A stretch of DNA of 64,000 nucleotides from Seminavis robusta (Eukaryota > Bacillariophyta > Bacillariophyceae > Naviculales > Naviculaceae). The stretch is taken from positions 62,001 through 126,000 of the forward strand of contig CAICTM010000053.1 in assembly GCA_903772945.1 (NCBI GenBank), given 5' to 3'. A program made the translations under genes and the position numbers. Every line of letters begins with the position of its first letter. The stretch's first letter is position 1. Shown here piece by piece: positions 20,224 through 31,247 of the stretch. Below the pieces are notes generated by a model. The model was not told the DNA's origin, ran no database searches, and saw only the letters and a list, made by a program, of their open reading frames with translations.

Positions 20224-22929
20224 ATGGGCAAGACGAAATCCAAGAACAAGCGAAAGCAGCCGCCACCCAAGAAGGTGGAGGAAAGCGAGAGTGAAGAAGA
20301 AGAGCAAGACTTTGGAGATGACGAATCCATTGACGATGACGAGGCTTTCAACTCGGACGATGAACGAAAATATGGAGATTTCTTTGACAAAGACGATGAC
20401 AGCGATGGTGATGATGAGAGTGTCACATCGCAAGATTCCGATGAGGATTCGGATGATGACGATGAAGAAGAAGGAGATGGTGGTCAGTATATGCTAGACC
20501 TACTCAATCAACTGGACGCTCCCAAGGACGACAAGGATACTGCCAAAAAGGAACAAAAAGCCAAAGCCGCCGCGTCCCATCAAGTCCCCGAGTCGGAATT
20601 TGCCTCTTCGGTCGTCCAGAAAGGCTCCTTGACATTGGATTCGTTAATGGCTGGACTGGAAGATACCAAAGGCTTTGGAGTATTGCAAAAGTCACTTTCC
20701 AAAATTGCACAAGGACAAGCTACTGCCGCACCGGTCGCCAAGGCCGTGTCCAAACGAGCCGAACGCAAAGTCCATTACGAAGATCAAGCCAAACAAGTCT
20801 CGCTGTGGCTGCAAGCCGTGCAACAAAATCGACAGGCGGAAACATTGGACTTTCGCCCCCGCGGGCGCATGGATGTCACACGCGAAAGTCTCATTGACAA
20901 GTTTGTCCCCACGACGGACTTTGAAAAGGCCATTCATGCGGCACTGGCACAAGCGGGTGACCAAGAAGAAGACGCTATTTTGCAGGCCGAAGAAGCGGAA
21001 TTCATGAAACAAGACGATCTAGGCGATCATGACCTCACCATGGAGGAGTTTCAAAAGCGACGCGGAGAATTGGCCAAGATGAGGGCACTCATGTTTTATC
21101 ACGAACAAAAGCGTCATCGCATCAACAAGATCAAATCCAAAAAGTACCGACGCATTCGCAAAAAGCAACGAGAACGGGCTCAGGAAGCCGAGCTGGATGC
21201 CGATGCACAGGAGAATCCTGATCTCTTGAAAGAATTGGAGGAAAAGGACGAATACGACCGCATGAAGGAACGCATGACACTGGCGCATAAAAACACCAGC
21301 AAATGGGCCAAACGAATCCTGAAACGAGGCAAGAATGTGGATGCAGATACCCGCAAGGCACTCTCGGCGCAATTGGCGCGAGGAGATGATCTCCTTCATA
21401 AAATGAAACACGCCAAGAATAATGACGGGCAAGAAGACGACAGTGATGCCGATGACAGTGAAGACTTGGTGGAATCGGCTCGAAAAGTCTTGCTAGAAAC
21501 AACGCAAGAGGAAGGAGAAGAAGATACCGAGCGAAAAGGACTCTTCAAACTCAAGTTTATGCAACAGGGTCTCGAACGACAACGAGAAATTGCCAAGGAA
21601 GAAGCACGTCAACTATTGCGAGAGTTGGGAGCCAATGAAAAGCTGGACGACTATGACGATGCCGTTATGGACGATGAGATGGACGATGCTGATGATGAGA
21701 CCGCAAACAAGAAGAAGAAGAAACGCAAACTAGCTTCCCAGGAATCCATGAAGAGCGTCATTAACGATGGAGAGCTGGTGGCGTCCTCTCTCAAGTTTGG
21801 AAAATCCAATGCCATTGCCACCAGTGGTGGGATTGACATTGATTTGGGCATTGACACATCCACAGATGTGGAGAAGGAAGACGACAATGCTACAGATGGC
21901 AACAAGAAATCCAAAAAGAAGAGGAAGAAGAAACAACAACAGCAAAACAGTCCGACTGAAGCCAAGCCTCAGCAAGTCAAGACAGACAACAACGCACTGG
22001 AAAACGAGGGGAAGAAACAGCGAAAGAACAAGAAGACACCAAACAGTCAAGGATCCAACGGCACAGAAAAGGACGACGTCGAAGGCAAGCCGGAGGAGAA
22101 GAAAGAATCCAAGAAGAAAAAGAAGAAGCGAAAGAAAAAGGGCCAGTTCGTCGAAGATGTAGAAGAAGTCACAGAGGAGACAAACCCCTGGATTTGTGCT
22201 GCTGGATCGGACGACAAGTTCACAACAACAATAGGCCAAAGTGTCAAGGCCAGGACGAGAGCACAATCCGCTCTGAAAACCGGCGTGGTAAACATGGAGC
22301 AAGTGGTAAATGCCCTGGACAGTAGCGTGAATCGTCCAAAGGAACAACAGCACGGTGATGACAACAATCAAGCCAAGAACAAGAGCATTACCCATTTGTC
22401 CCAAGAGGAGCTCGTGCGCCGAGCATTTGCACGTTCCGATGCCAAGGAAGTGGAGGACGAGTTTGCCCAGGAAAAAGCCGAGGTGGAAGACGAAGACAAC
22501 GATACCAAGACGGCTAGCCAAAAGAAGAAGGAAAAGGACATGGCCGTGGTATCCGGGTGGGGATCTTGGGCGGGCGAGGGTGCCCCACCCTCCAAGCCTC
22601 CTTCCAAGCTGCCCAAGCACTTGCAACCTCCTCCCAAAAAGAAGCAGCAAAAGGCAGGCCGCCAAGATATCAAACGTCCCAATGTGATTATCCGTGAGAA
22701 ACGAGTCAAAAAGACGGCGGACAAGTTCATGTTGAAGGCCATCCCGTACCCATTTACGTCCCGCGAGGAATACGAACGAGCCATGAGTGGTTCGATGGGG
22801 AAGGAATGGAACGTGACGGGCAGTGTGAAGGATATGACCCGTCCCGAGATTCAGACGCGACCCGGAAAGATCATTCAACCACTTTCAATGAAGGTCAAGC
22901 AGCAGCAACGAGGCCCAGCCAAGTTCTAA
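20224..22929 (+). CDS. UTP14: UTP14, small-subunit processome protein
   Basis: The protein has 901 residues from the ATG at 20224 (MGKTKSKNKRKQ). The frame continues upstream only through non-ATG codons, so this start is preferred. Diagnostic Utp14 segments are HRINKIKSKKYRRIRKKQR in the middle, NTSKWAKRILKRGKN after it, and the C-terminal block KRPNVIIREKRVKKTADKF followed by KAIPYPFTSREEYERAM. The rest is extremely acidic or lysine-rich, as in other Utp14 proteins. Utp14 joins the U3 snoRNP/90S pre-ribosome in the nucleolus and activates the helicase Dhr1/DHX37 for 18S rRNA maturation. Single exon despite its length. The strong Lys/Glu bias creates long meaningless frames on the other strand. 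Confidence 0.95.
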   Translation: MGKTKSKNKRKQPPPKKVEESESEEEEQDFGDDESIDDDEAFNSDDERKYGDFFDKDDDSDGDDESVTSQDSDEDSDDDDEEEGDGGQYMLDLLNQLDAPKDDKDTAKKEQKAKAAASHQVPESEFASSVVQKGSLTLDSLMAGLEDTKGFGVLQKSLSKIAQGQATAAPVAKAVSKRAERKVHYEDQAKQVSLWLQAVQQNRQAETLDFRPRGRMDVTRESLIDKFVPTTDFEKAIHAALAQAGDQEEDAILQAEEAEFMKQDDLGDHDLTMEEFQKRRGELAKMRALMFYHEQKRHRINKIKSKKYRRIRKKQRERAQEAELDADAQENPDLLKELEEKDEYDRMKERMTLAHKNTSKWAKRILKRGKNVDADTRKALSAQLARGDDLLHKMKHAKNNDGQEDDSDADDSEDLVESARKVLLETTQEEGEEDTERKGLFKLKFMQQGLERQREIAKEEARQLLRELGANEKLDDYDDAVMDDEMDDADDETANKKKKKRKLASQESMKSVINDGELVASSLKFGKSNAIATSGGIDIDLGIDTSTDVEKEDDNATDGNKKSKKKRKKKQQQQNSPTEAKPQQVKTDNNALENEGKKQRKNKKTPNSQGSNGTEKDDVEGKPEEKKESKKKKKKRKKKGQFVEDVEEVTEETNPWICAAGSDDKFTTTIGQSVKARTRAQSALKTGVVNMEQVVNALDSSVNRPKEQQHGDDNNQAKNKSITHLSQEELVRRAFARSDAKEVEDEFAQEKAEVEDEDNDTKTASQKKKEKDMAVVSGWGSWAGEGAPPSKPPSKLPKHLQPPPKKKQQKAGRQDIKRPNVIIREKRVKKTADKFMLKAIPYPFTSREEYERAMSGSMGKEWNVTGSVKDMTRPEIQTRPGKIIQPLSMKVKQQQRGPAKF

Positions 22930-23281
22930 TAACAATGCATAGATAGGAAAGCTAGCTATCTACGGTAGACCTATTAGTGACTCTTATGCGAGAATCTAAC
23001 GTACGTACCGGTACAGGTACCGTACTGTGACTCTTGTCATAGACTCGACTCATGCATGCAATAGTGTATGTACTTGTAGCTCTGCTGAGTTTTTCATTTG
23101 AGTCGAATGAGTCCAGTCAGTCGTCCCCTACCAACCACCAAGCAGATTTCGCCATGGGACATCGGGTCTTTGGCTTGAACTAGACCTATCGGTTTTCTTC
23201 GATGCCCAAGCACGTCTAGCTTGGTACGGTACGGTAGTAGCTCAGTCGAGGCGAGGACAAGAAGAGATTGAGTAGATTGGA
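22930..23281. other. Intergenic with GGTACC/ACCGGT palindromes
   Basis: 352 bp between two same-strand genes. A cluster of overlapping palindromes (about 22999-23027, CGTACCGGTACAGGTACCGT) and TACGGTACGGTA near 23224 lie in the presumed promoter of the deubiquitinase gene. Confidence 0.45.
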
Positions 23282-26200
23282 ATGACGGGTGTCCCGGTCA
23301 CAGACGACGAAGGCGAAGGCGAAGAGATGGTGTTGCAAGAAGAAGATCTACCGAGCCATCAAACGCTAGAAGAAGAAGAAGAAGCCAATAAGGAAGATGA
23401 TGTTGTGAGCGCGACGACTCTGGAAGGATCGATAGCGATAGCGAGTGAGAAGAAGGAAGAAGGAAATGCCCATTTTGCCAATCAACGATTCCTGCAAGCC
23501 AAGGAATCGTACCAGCAAGGTGTGGCGGCTTTGACGGCCGTGGGTATCATCCATAGCGATGACATGAACGACACTACTACTGTTGAACAACTCGACAAGA
23601 ACAACATGACCAAAGCACTCTGCGTGTCGCTGCAATCCAATTTGGCGCAAGTCTGTCTCAAGCTGCAGCATTACAAGCAAGCCGAACAACACTGCTCTGC
23701 CGTGATTGAGGATTGGGATGAGAGTGTTGCGAAAGTCTGGTATCGCAGGGCATTGGCACGAGAGAAATTGGGAAATCTAGACGCGGCCGTGGACGACTTG
23801 ACCAAATCCATACGATTGTTGCAAGCGCAAAAACAGGATGAACAAATGAAAAAGACCGCCTTGCAAGCTTTTGAGCGAGTCCGCAAGCAAATGTCGACAA
23901 TAAGCAGTCAAAAGAACAAAGACAACACGAGTAATGATAATGATACTCCAACCAGCAGTCCGCTTCTTAATGGCCTGGTCAATGGACACCACCATCACGA
24001 GCCACCACCACCACAAGAAACGACTGCTACTGCTCCAGCAGTCGCAATAGTACCACCGGAGCCCTTTACGATTCGACCATCCCCCGAAGAACAAAAGCAA
24101 GCCGTCACCAAATTGCTCAAATCACGAACCGTAGCACTCCAACAAAATCTACAGGTCGGCGAAGCCTTGTTCCTCATTGACTGGGACTGGTGGTCCCAAT
24201 GGTGTCGTCATGTCGATTTGTTCTCCTCTTCAGATAGTAACACTAATTTTGAAACAACCAGCAAACGAATGCTGGCACTCTTGCCGGCCGGAGCCATCTT
24301 GCCAGTGACCAACAACGAGACAAAAGCCAAAAAGGATACTACCAAACAACAAGAAAAAGCCAGTGATGATGATGATGATGATGATGACACCAGCATGGAA
24401 AGTAGCGACAGCGAAGAGGATGGCGACCAAGATGGTCCTCCGGATCCCATTGACAATTCGCGGTTGCTCATGCCCACGCTGCGAAAACAACCTTCCAATA
24501 GCACTACAACGATCAAGTTTTATCAACAGTGGTATCGACATTTTCAACCACCACCGGCATTGGAAGACGACTTGGGTGGTGACACACCACCGCAGACGGC
24601 ACTCCGACCCAATCTGGTACGAGGATATCATTACGAAATATTGCCACGAGAAGTCTACTGTGCCCTCAAGAGCTGGTATCGGGAATTGACACCACCCATT
24701 TGTCGACGCACTACCAAGAAGAAATCGCAATCCATCTTGACTATTGACTTGTATCCAACGCCCGCTACAACGACAATAACAGCCAGCAAGCACAAGTGTG
24801 CGGCGTGTCGAGCTCGAACGGCTACCAAACGATGTACCCGTTGTCTCATGGTTTGGTACTGCGACCGATCGTGTCAGGAAGCTCATTGGATATTTCACAA
24901 GGTCCTTTGCAGCAAGATTGCCAAGAATAACAACAACAATGGCACCAATATCAATAATCATATACCACCGACCGCCGAAGGACGAGTGGGACTCAACAAT
25001 ATGGGAAATACTTGCTTTATGAATTCCGCACTCCAGTCATTGTCACACGCCACACCCCTGACAAGACATTTCCTTTCCAATCAGTTTCAAAAAGATCTCA
25101 ATCCGCAAAATCCATTAGGTACCGGGGGAAAGCTCGCCAATGCCTACGGCACGGTCGTCAAGGAACTCTGGTGGGCTTCGGCTTCCACCGGAGGGGGTGT
25201 GGCCACCAGTCCCACGGCTCTCAAACGAGCCATTGCGCTGTTTGCACCGCGATTTGCCGGATGTCTACAGCACGATTCACAGGAATTCCTGGCATACTTG
25301 CTCGATGGACTGCACGAAGATTTGAATCGAATCCGAAAGGCACCTTACGTGGAAATGCCCGATTTTGACAATATCCGAAACAATGCACATACGCGTGTGG
25401 CGGCGTCCCAGGCATGGGAATGTCACCAGCGGCGGAATGACAGTCTCGTCATGGATACCTTTTACGGACAGTTCAAAAGTACTTGCGTGTGTCCGTCCTG
25501 TAACCGAGTCAGTGTCAGTTTTGATGCCTTTAATCATGTGAGTCTGGAGATTCCCACTCCGCTCAACCAATCGACCACCTGGCTAAGTCTGTGGGTCTTT
25601 CCGGATCGGGGCAGCAGCAACAACAAAAACAACAGCAACAATAATGTTTCACCCAAGGGGGCTGCGGCCGTTAGATATGCCTTTGCGTTTCGGAGGAACA
25701 ATCTCGTGGCCGATTTGCGACAGGCATTGAGTGAAGTGACTGGAATTCCACCCACTCACTTGGTGATTTGCGAAGTGAGCGATCACACCATTGTGGAAAT
25801 ATTGCACGACAACAAGTCCCTTGGGACTATCCGACAGGACGAGATCGTGACGGCTTATCAAGTCGATCCTTACACCTCGACGTCCATTCATATTATTGTG
25901 TCCCATTCGCTCGTGGAAGCAGCAACGGATCAAGACGGGTCACCAACCAGCATCCCTCTTCGTGATAACTTTGGGTTTCCCTTTTTGACTTCCTGCAGCG
26001 CATTGATGACCTGTCGTCAATTATGGGAGCATACGTGGCTGCGAGTCCGCCATATGGTCATGCCCCTCACGGAGGAAGGCGACGAAGAAGACCTAGACAT
26101 GGAACTCGAGGATGCGTACCGTCAATTGCTCAAGATTCGAGTGACGGATGCCGACGGCAACCTCGATCCGATCTTTCCGTTGAATGCTCCAGACCGCGAT

Positions 26201-27079
26201 GCCAAAAGTGATGATGACGAAGAGGAGGAAGCGCGTACGGCTTACATGCCGCAAGATCTGGACGAGAAAATATCGTCCTTTCTAGGCGAGGACTGCACTT
26301 CTCGTTTTCTGTTCTTGTCCCTTGAATGGACCGAAACAATGGACACCCCACCAGAGTGTTTGAAACAAGCTGGCTCCGCGCAAGGTGGAAACACCAACAA
26401 CAAGAAGAAAAAGAAATCAAAAAAGAACAACAAGCCAAAGGCTGTGCCCAAGACAATCAGCGTCAACGAGAAACGTTTCGTCACGTATACGGACCACCCT
26501 TGCTACGCCGAGTGCGTTAAGAAGAAGCGCGAGATGGATGGGATTCGGGGTGTGTCGCTCGACCAGTGCTTTGAGACGTTCACAAAGCCAGAACGCCTGG
26601 ACGAAAACAACATGTGGTACTGCTCCAACTGCAAAGAGCATGTTCGTGCACTGAAAACGATGGAACTCTGGAGGCTTCCCAACGTACTCGTTGTGCATTT
26701 GAAACGTTTTGAGTTCCGCCATGGCTTTCGGCGGGACAAGCTTGCCACTTTTGTTGACTTCCCGCTTGAAGGCTTGGATATGAGCAAGCACTGTGCGCAG
26801 TGGAAGACCGATGGCGATCCTCCTGGACAGCTCTATGTGAATGACCACATTCCTGCCGTCTATGATTTGTTCGCCGTTGTCAACCACTTCGGGCGCATGG
26901 GATTTGGCCACTACACTGCTTACGCCAGAAAGTGGGACGAAGAGGAGCTATCGATGGATTGGGCTCTCTTTGACGATTCTAGTGTGCGACCGATCGGAGA
27001 CGGGCAGGGTGGGGGCGTGGAACAGGTTGTCTCGCCGGCAGCGTATGTGCTGTTCTATCGCCGCCGCAACTTCAACTAG
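23282..27079 (+). CDS. Ubiquitin-specific protease with TPR, DUSP-like and MYND domains
   Basis: The protein has 1,265 residues in one exon. In order: an acidic N-terminus; a TPR-like unit (about 50-200; EKKEEGNAHFANQRFLQAKESYQQG and VWYRRALAREKLGNLDAAVDDL); a DUSP-like region (about 265-480; LFLIDWDWWSQWCRHV, then YHYEILPREVYCALKSWY); a MYND zinc finger (about 505-543; CAACRARTATKRC, CLMVWYCDRSCQ, HWIFHKVLC); and a USP catalytic domain (about 570-1263). The Cys box is GLNNMGNTCFMNS with Cys578; a QHDSQEFLAYLLDGL box and the His box GFGHYTAYA with His1210 follow. Paired CxxC motifs (CVCPSCNR, YCSNC) form the usual zinc ribbon. All catalytic elements look intact, so active deubiquitination is expected. 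DUSP-USP resembles the USP4/11/15/32 group; adding TPR and MYND is unusual. Confidence 0.92.
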   Translation: MTGVPVTDDEGEGEEMVLQEEDLPSHQTLEEEEEANKEDDVVSATTLEGSIAIASEKKEEGNAHFANQRFLQAKESYQQGVAALTAVGIIHSDDMNDTTTVEQLDKNNMTKALCVSLQSNLAQVCLKLQHYKQAEQHCSAVIEDWDESVAKVWYRRALAREKLGNLDAAVDDLTKSIRLLQAQKQDEQMKKTALQAFERVRKQMSTISSQKNKDNTSNDNDTPTSSPLLNGLVNGHHHHEPPPPQETTATAPAVAIVPPEPFTIRPSPEEQKQAVTKLLKSRTVALQQNLQVGEALFLIDWDWWSQWCRHVDLFSSSDSNTNFETTSKRMLALLPAGAILPVTNNETKAKKDTTKQQEKASDDDDDDDDTSMESSDSEEDGDQDGPPDPIDNSRLLMPTLRKQPSNSTTTIKFYQQWYRHFQPPPALEDDLGGDTPPQTALRPNLVRGYHYEILPREVYCALKSWYRELTPPICRRTTKKKSQSILTIDLYPTPATTTITASKHKCAACRARTATKRCTRCLMVWYCDRSCQEAHWIFHKVLCSKIAKNNNNNGTNINNHIPPTAEGRVGLNNMGNTCFMNSALQSLSHATPLTRHFLSNQFQKDLNPQNPLGTGGKLANAYGTVVKELWWASASTGGGVATSPTALKRAIALFAPRFAGCLQHDSQEFLAYLLDGLHEDLNRIRKAPYVEMPDFDNIRNNAHTRVAASQAWECHQRRNDSLVMDTFYGQFKSTCVCPSCNRVSVSFDAFNHVSLEIPTPLNQSTTWLSLWVFPDRGSSNNKNNSNNNVSPKGAAAVRYAFAFRRNNLVADLRQALSEVTGIPPTHLVICEVSDHTIVEILHDNKSLGTIRQDEIVTAYQVDPYTSTSIHIIVSHSLVEAATDQDGSPTSIPLRDNFGFPFLTSCSALMTCRQLWEHTWLRVRHMVMPLTEEGDEEDLDMELEDAYRQLLKIRVTDADGNLDPIFPLNAPDRDAKSDDDEEEEARTAYMPQDLDEKISSFLGEDCTSRFLFLSLEWTETMDTPPECLKQAGSAQGGNTNNKKKKKSKKNNKPKAVPKTISVNEKRFVTYTDHPCYAECVKKKREMDGIRGVSLDQCFETFTKPERLDENNMWYCSNCKEHVRALKTMELWRLPNVLVVHLKRFEFRHGFRRDKLATFVDFPLEGLDMSKHCAQWKTDGDPPGQLYVNDHIPAVYDLFAVVNHFGRMGFGHYTAYARKWDEEELSMDWALFDDSSVRPIGDGQGGGVEQVVSPAAYVLFYRRRNFN

Positions 27080-27263
27080 CTAATTGGAATCGAACCTTCA
27101 ATGCGCACCAGCAGGTCGCAGCCGACCTCTAGATACAATTCCGTCAGGTTCTTTGCCTTTGCCTTAGGCTTAGAATAGATGGCTAGCAGCATAGTAGATG
27201 AATTTTGGTACTCTGGAATCTCTTCGTCTTGTCGGCCGTGTTACCGGTGGTATCAGGACCAGT

Positions 27264-30200
27264 TCATCCGTATCGGAAAGCAACGGCAATCTCTGATCCC
27301 TGGTCTAAGGCTTCATAGGCCTTCTGCGCGTGTTCCAAACCAGTTTGCATTGTTATCAGTCGAGACGGCCGTATCTGCTTTACCAGTTCCCATGTCAGCG
27401 CAAAACGTCGTTGCTTCGTCCACAGACCAGACAGTTCAGCCTTTATTTCGCTTACTTGAGATGTCACAATTGTCTTGTGGCTTCGATGAAAATCAATTCC
27501 GAGCTTGAGCGTAACATCGGCGTTGCCGTACCATGATGCTATCACTACGCGGCCATTGTTACTAGTGTGTTCTATTGACGACTGAAGTGCCCTGGCGTTG
27601 CCACTGACCTCAATGGCAACATCAAAGGGGCCACTTGCTGGGACTTCCGACGGCAACAAGGCTTGTGAAGCGCCCATAGCTGCAGAAGCCCCAAGCCGTG
27701 CTGGAATTGCATCAATCGTCGTAACTGTACCCACTTTTGTCCCGAGATCACTGCAGCAGGGAGCTTGCAAGACCATGTCCTGCTGCTGTGAATTGCATAA
27801 GATTGACGTAACAAGCAACCCAATCAGCCCTTGCCCGAAAACCGCAACCTTTTCCCCCAACCGCACGTGTGCGTCATGCACAATAGAAAGTGCAGTTTCC
27901 ACCGACGGCATGAAGATTGCATCTTCAGCTGCAATGCCTTCAGGAACGAGTTGGATGGCATCCCGATCCGCAATGACATGTGTTGCGTGAGCCGAGAATG
28001 TAAAGACCAGCCTCCCCAACAGCTGATCTGCGTCTTCTACTTGTGAACCGCACTGTACCACCCGTCCAACGAGGCTGTACCCGTAGGCTAGTGGGTACGC
28101 CATTCGTTCTTCTTCCATACCCTTGATGTTTACGTCAAGGGCAGCATCATCGAACATACCTTTAAATACCTTCAGCTCGGTACCAGAGCTGATCAGCGAG
28201 TACTCAGATTTTACTTGGGCAAATAGAATAGAAGCGAGATGTAAGAGCCAAACCTGCCGGACCAAAGAGTAGACCAACAAGGAGACGACGACACTCACTT
28301 TGCACCTGATGAGGTTGTAAGTCAGCACCCAGCTTTGTCACTGTTGTCACTTTGTACGGAGCTGTAAACTGTATCTCCTCCATCCCAGTCTCTTGCTGCT
28401 CCAATGAATCATCCAGGTGTTCATCCCCGTTGGCATCAACAGACGCAATCTTTGCATTGCCCATGCGTGGCAACCGAAACAACAGGTCCACATTGGACAC
28501 CAAGATGCTTGGCTGCCCTGGGCTGCGGGCACGCTGAAGCCATCCAGCGGCATCCCACCCCGTTTTAATCAATTCTGGTCCAGCCACACGCTCAAAAAAG
28601 TAGAGGAGTGTCTGCCACAAATAGGGGTGTTGCTGAGGATCGATGTCCCATTTGGAAGCCCCGGAGGAGAGCAGGCTTCCTCCAAATGCTTTCATTGCAT
28701 CCTCGAGCTTGTGAGGATCCAAGTTGTGCCCATGAATCTCCTCCAATGCCTTGGAGTACAGGGCAAACGCTACCGTGTCCGAGGGAACACTCTGTGCCCT
28801 GCCTGCATGGATTTCAAACGGTTTTGGCGGAACAAACTGTGTAACGCCTTGAAAGGTGATGGGAAAATAACACAAGCACGAGTCGGGGCGATTCTCCTGT
28901 GTCCTGGAAAGAAACCTCAGGAGTAGCGATGCTACTAGCTGATTTGGGTCCAATAGGTCTGCAAAACAACACCCAGCAACAATGTGCGGAGTGGGGTGGA
29001 TTATTGTCAATTTGCTGTTTTGTTCTTGGTTGTAATCGTACAGCCGTAAATGCACAGTTATGGTGCACCCCTTGCGGGATCCTACAAAGACGGTTTCCTC
29101 TTCATCTTGCTCTTGACCTGTTTGTCTGGTGAAGCCCATATCTTGCAGTACCTGCATACATTGCGACTGAAGCCCTTGATTTGGTTCGTATGCAAAGTAT
29201 CGGATTCCTTTGAATATGGCATTCTCGCCGTTGGAGACTTGATCTACAAGCGACGGCAGTTGATTGTCATTGCCACCTTCTACGACAAGCTTGAACATGG
29301 AAAGGAGTCCTGCTCCTACATCCACGATTTCAAGCTCGGCGGTGGGTGTCGTTTGCAACATAGCTCGCAGTTCGTCAGCCACACGTAGCCAGGTGGGACG
29401 ATGTATCGATCTGGCATCCACAACATTTTTTGACTGCAAGTACTGAACCTGTGAAAATTCGTAGCTTTCCGTGTTCATATCGATGACTCCTACAGCTTGT
29501 AAAAGCGCCGTAGACAGAGGATTGTCCGAAGAGACTCGTATCCCTGTCATTAGTTGTGGGGGCAAGCATTCAATGTTCTTTTTGGAGTCATCCAGCAAGA
29601 GTAACTTGGATTGATCCGATTTTTCTTGATTGTGTTGCTTCAAAATGTCCCGGAAAAAGATGGATGGAGAGTGTTTCGTCGTGTAGATTGTGTACGTGGT
29701 GTCGCCGTCTACCCCTCTTCTGCTTTGATCCGGCGTTGTCAGGCCACTCCAAGGTACGTTGAGCATCCCGAGAGCTTGTAGGACGGTTCGAACATGCCAA
29801 CTAGGCGAGTTGGAAGCCAAGTAAAGAGGATACGGTATCCTCTGCAAGAGAGAGCGAAGCTGTGCCAATTGACGGGCAGAATCATCGCTATGAGAATACC
29901 CAGTAGTCAATGATTGGGAAGAAGGCTGATGCAGCTGAAGAAGGGCAGTATAGTCCATACTCGGAGGCCATATTGCTTGGTAACACTGCTTCATGTTATC
30001 TTCCAGAGTTTTCAAATTGCCGGCCCAGAGAGTCCGTAAGCCTTCAATGGTGGATCCATACTCATGGTGGAACCGGTCAGCTTCGTCTTTGGACATTCCC
30101 ACGTGCTCTCGGCAGTAAGAGTGAATGTTCTGGACAATTTGTTCCTCAATGCCAAGAGGGGACAACGAAAGCTTTCGAAGAGCGCCTTCGTCGTACAACG

Positions 30201-30336
30201 TGTTGTCGACATCCAATACCAGGAGCACATCTCCCTTGCTTGGGCCGCCTCTGCTGATGCCGCTGCTCCTGAGAAGCAACGTAGCAAGAACTAGACCTTG
30301 CAGCAGGCAAGATTGGCACCTTGCACAGAGACTCAT
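27264..30336 (-). CDS. Three-part fusion: HAD phosphatase, methyltransferase-like domain, MDR dehydrogenase (2 exons)
   Basis: Exons are 30336-28299 and 28213-27264, with an 85-bp intron (GTGAGT...AAG). The splice restores one 995-residue frame across an MDR motif (HQVQ/IKSEYSLISSGTE). Residues 1-28 look like a signal peptide. Next is a HAD domain of the SDT1/pyrimidine 5'-nucleotidase type: LLVLDVDNTLYDEG (nucleophile Asp and Asp+2), YLASNSPSW and LLLLDDSKKN. From about residue 330 a Rossmann-like region with EIVDVGAGLLSMFK and later VAGCCFADLLDPNQL resembles a SAM-dependent methyltransferase. From about 670 comes a medium-chain (zinc-ADH-type) dehydrogenase with VAVFGQGLIGLL for NAD(P); the cysteines of the structural zinc lobe are not apparent. 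A multistep pathway enzyme is inferred; the substrate is unknown. Confidence 0.8.
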
Positions 30337-31247
30337 TCTCAACGGTATGTATACTGGACTAATGACGTGATATGTTCGGAACTAGCCAGCTATGATAGAC
30401 AGAACTGGGAGCCGGGAGCAAACAAAGAGGGGATGTGGTGGGTTTTGGGGATTGGCCGTTTTGATGGAGGCAATTCGCGATCTTTCTTGGGCGGTTTGGA
30501 TCTTTGGTGGTTCCTTGTGACGCCATAGTCGCAGATACTGGTATGACGTCAGTGAACGAGTCGAGTCACTCCGGTACCGGTACCATGGCACCGTACTGGT
30601 ACCTTTGCGTACCTACAGTACTGAAATGCACAAGAACTCAAAGAACCCGCAGAACGCTGGAAAGAAGAGAGAGGAGACTTCAGGATGATGCTGAACTGTC
30701 TATGATATCTCTATGATGGACTGTTCCATCCTAACTAAGCAGACAACAGGCTGCGCTGTTGAGTTGCGTCAGCATCCCAGGTTTCATTCTTCTGTGTGGC
30801 GAGCAAGGAGAGACCCATTTCAAAAGGCTCCAGCAATTCATCATTACAAGCAACTGTTCTGATTCCCTCCATGGCAAAACCCCCCAGATTCCACTATCGA
30901 AACAAGCGCAGATAAACCCAAGAGTTGGCCCCTTACGTTGTTAGTTAGCTAGCTAAGGCACGGATTATGGTCAAAATCTTGCAGCAAAACGCGGCACCGT
31001 CGCACCCTCAACTGCTGCAGTTGCTTGACCGAAATGTAGTGGTGCACTCCCGATGAGTGCACTTCCGAAGACTTGCTTGTTCCGTTTGAGTAGAATGCAT
31101 TATGTATTGTGCACTGCATTGAGGATGTCCGTTGATATGGAGACCAACCCACAAACACTCTCATCGGCGGTCGTTCAGGGCCAAGATCTAAGGCCAGCTT
31201 CCCGGGATGCATTGGAAATTTTACGCGATCGGCTGAGTCTTGCATTA
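30337..31247. other. Intergenic
   Basis: About 0.9 kb upstream of the fusion gene. It contains nested GGTACC/ACCGGT palindromes (about 30571-30603) near the presumed promoter and a TAGCTAGC tract (30945-30955). No gene recognised. Confidence 0.5.

Noticed and set aside
21730-22878. 382-codon Leu/Phe-rich open frame on the minus strand
   Set aside because: It is the antisense of the Lys/Glu-rich UTP14 gene; codon bias of UTP14 explains the open frame.
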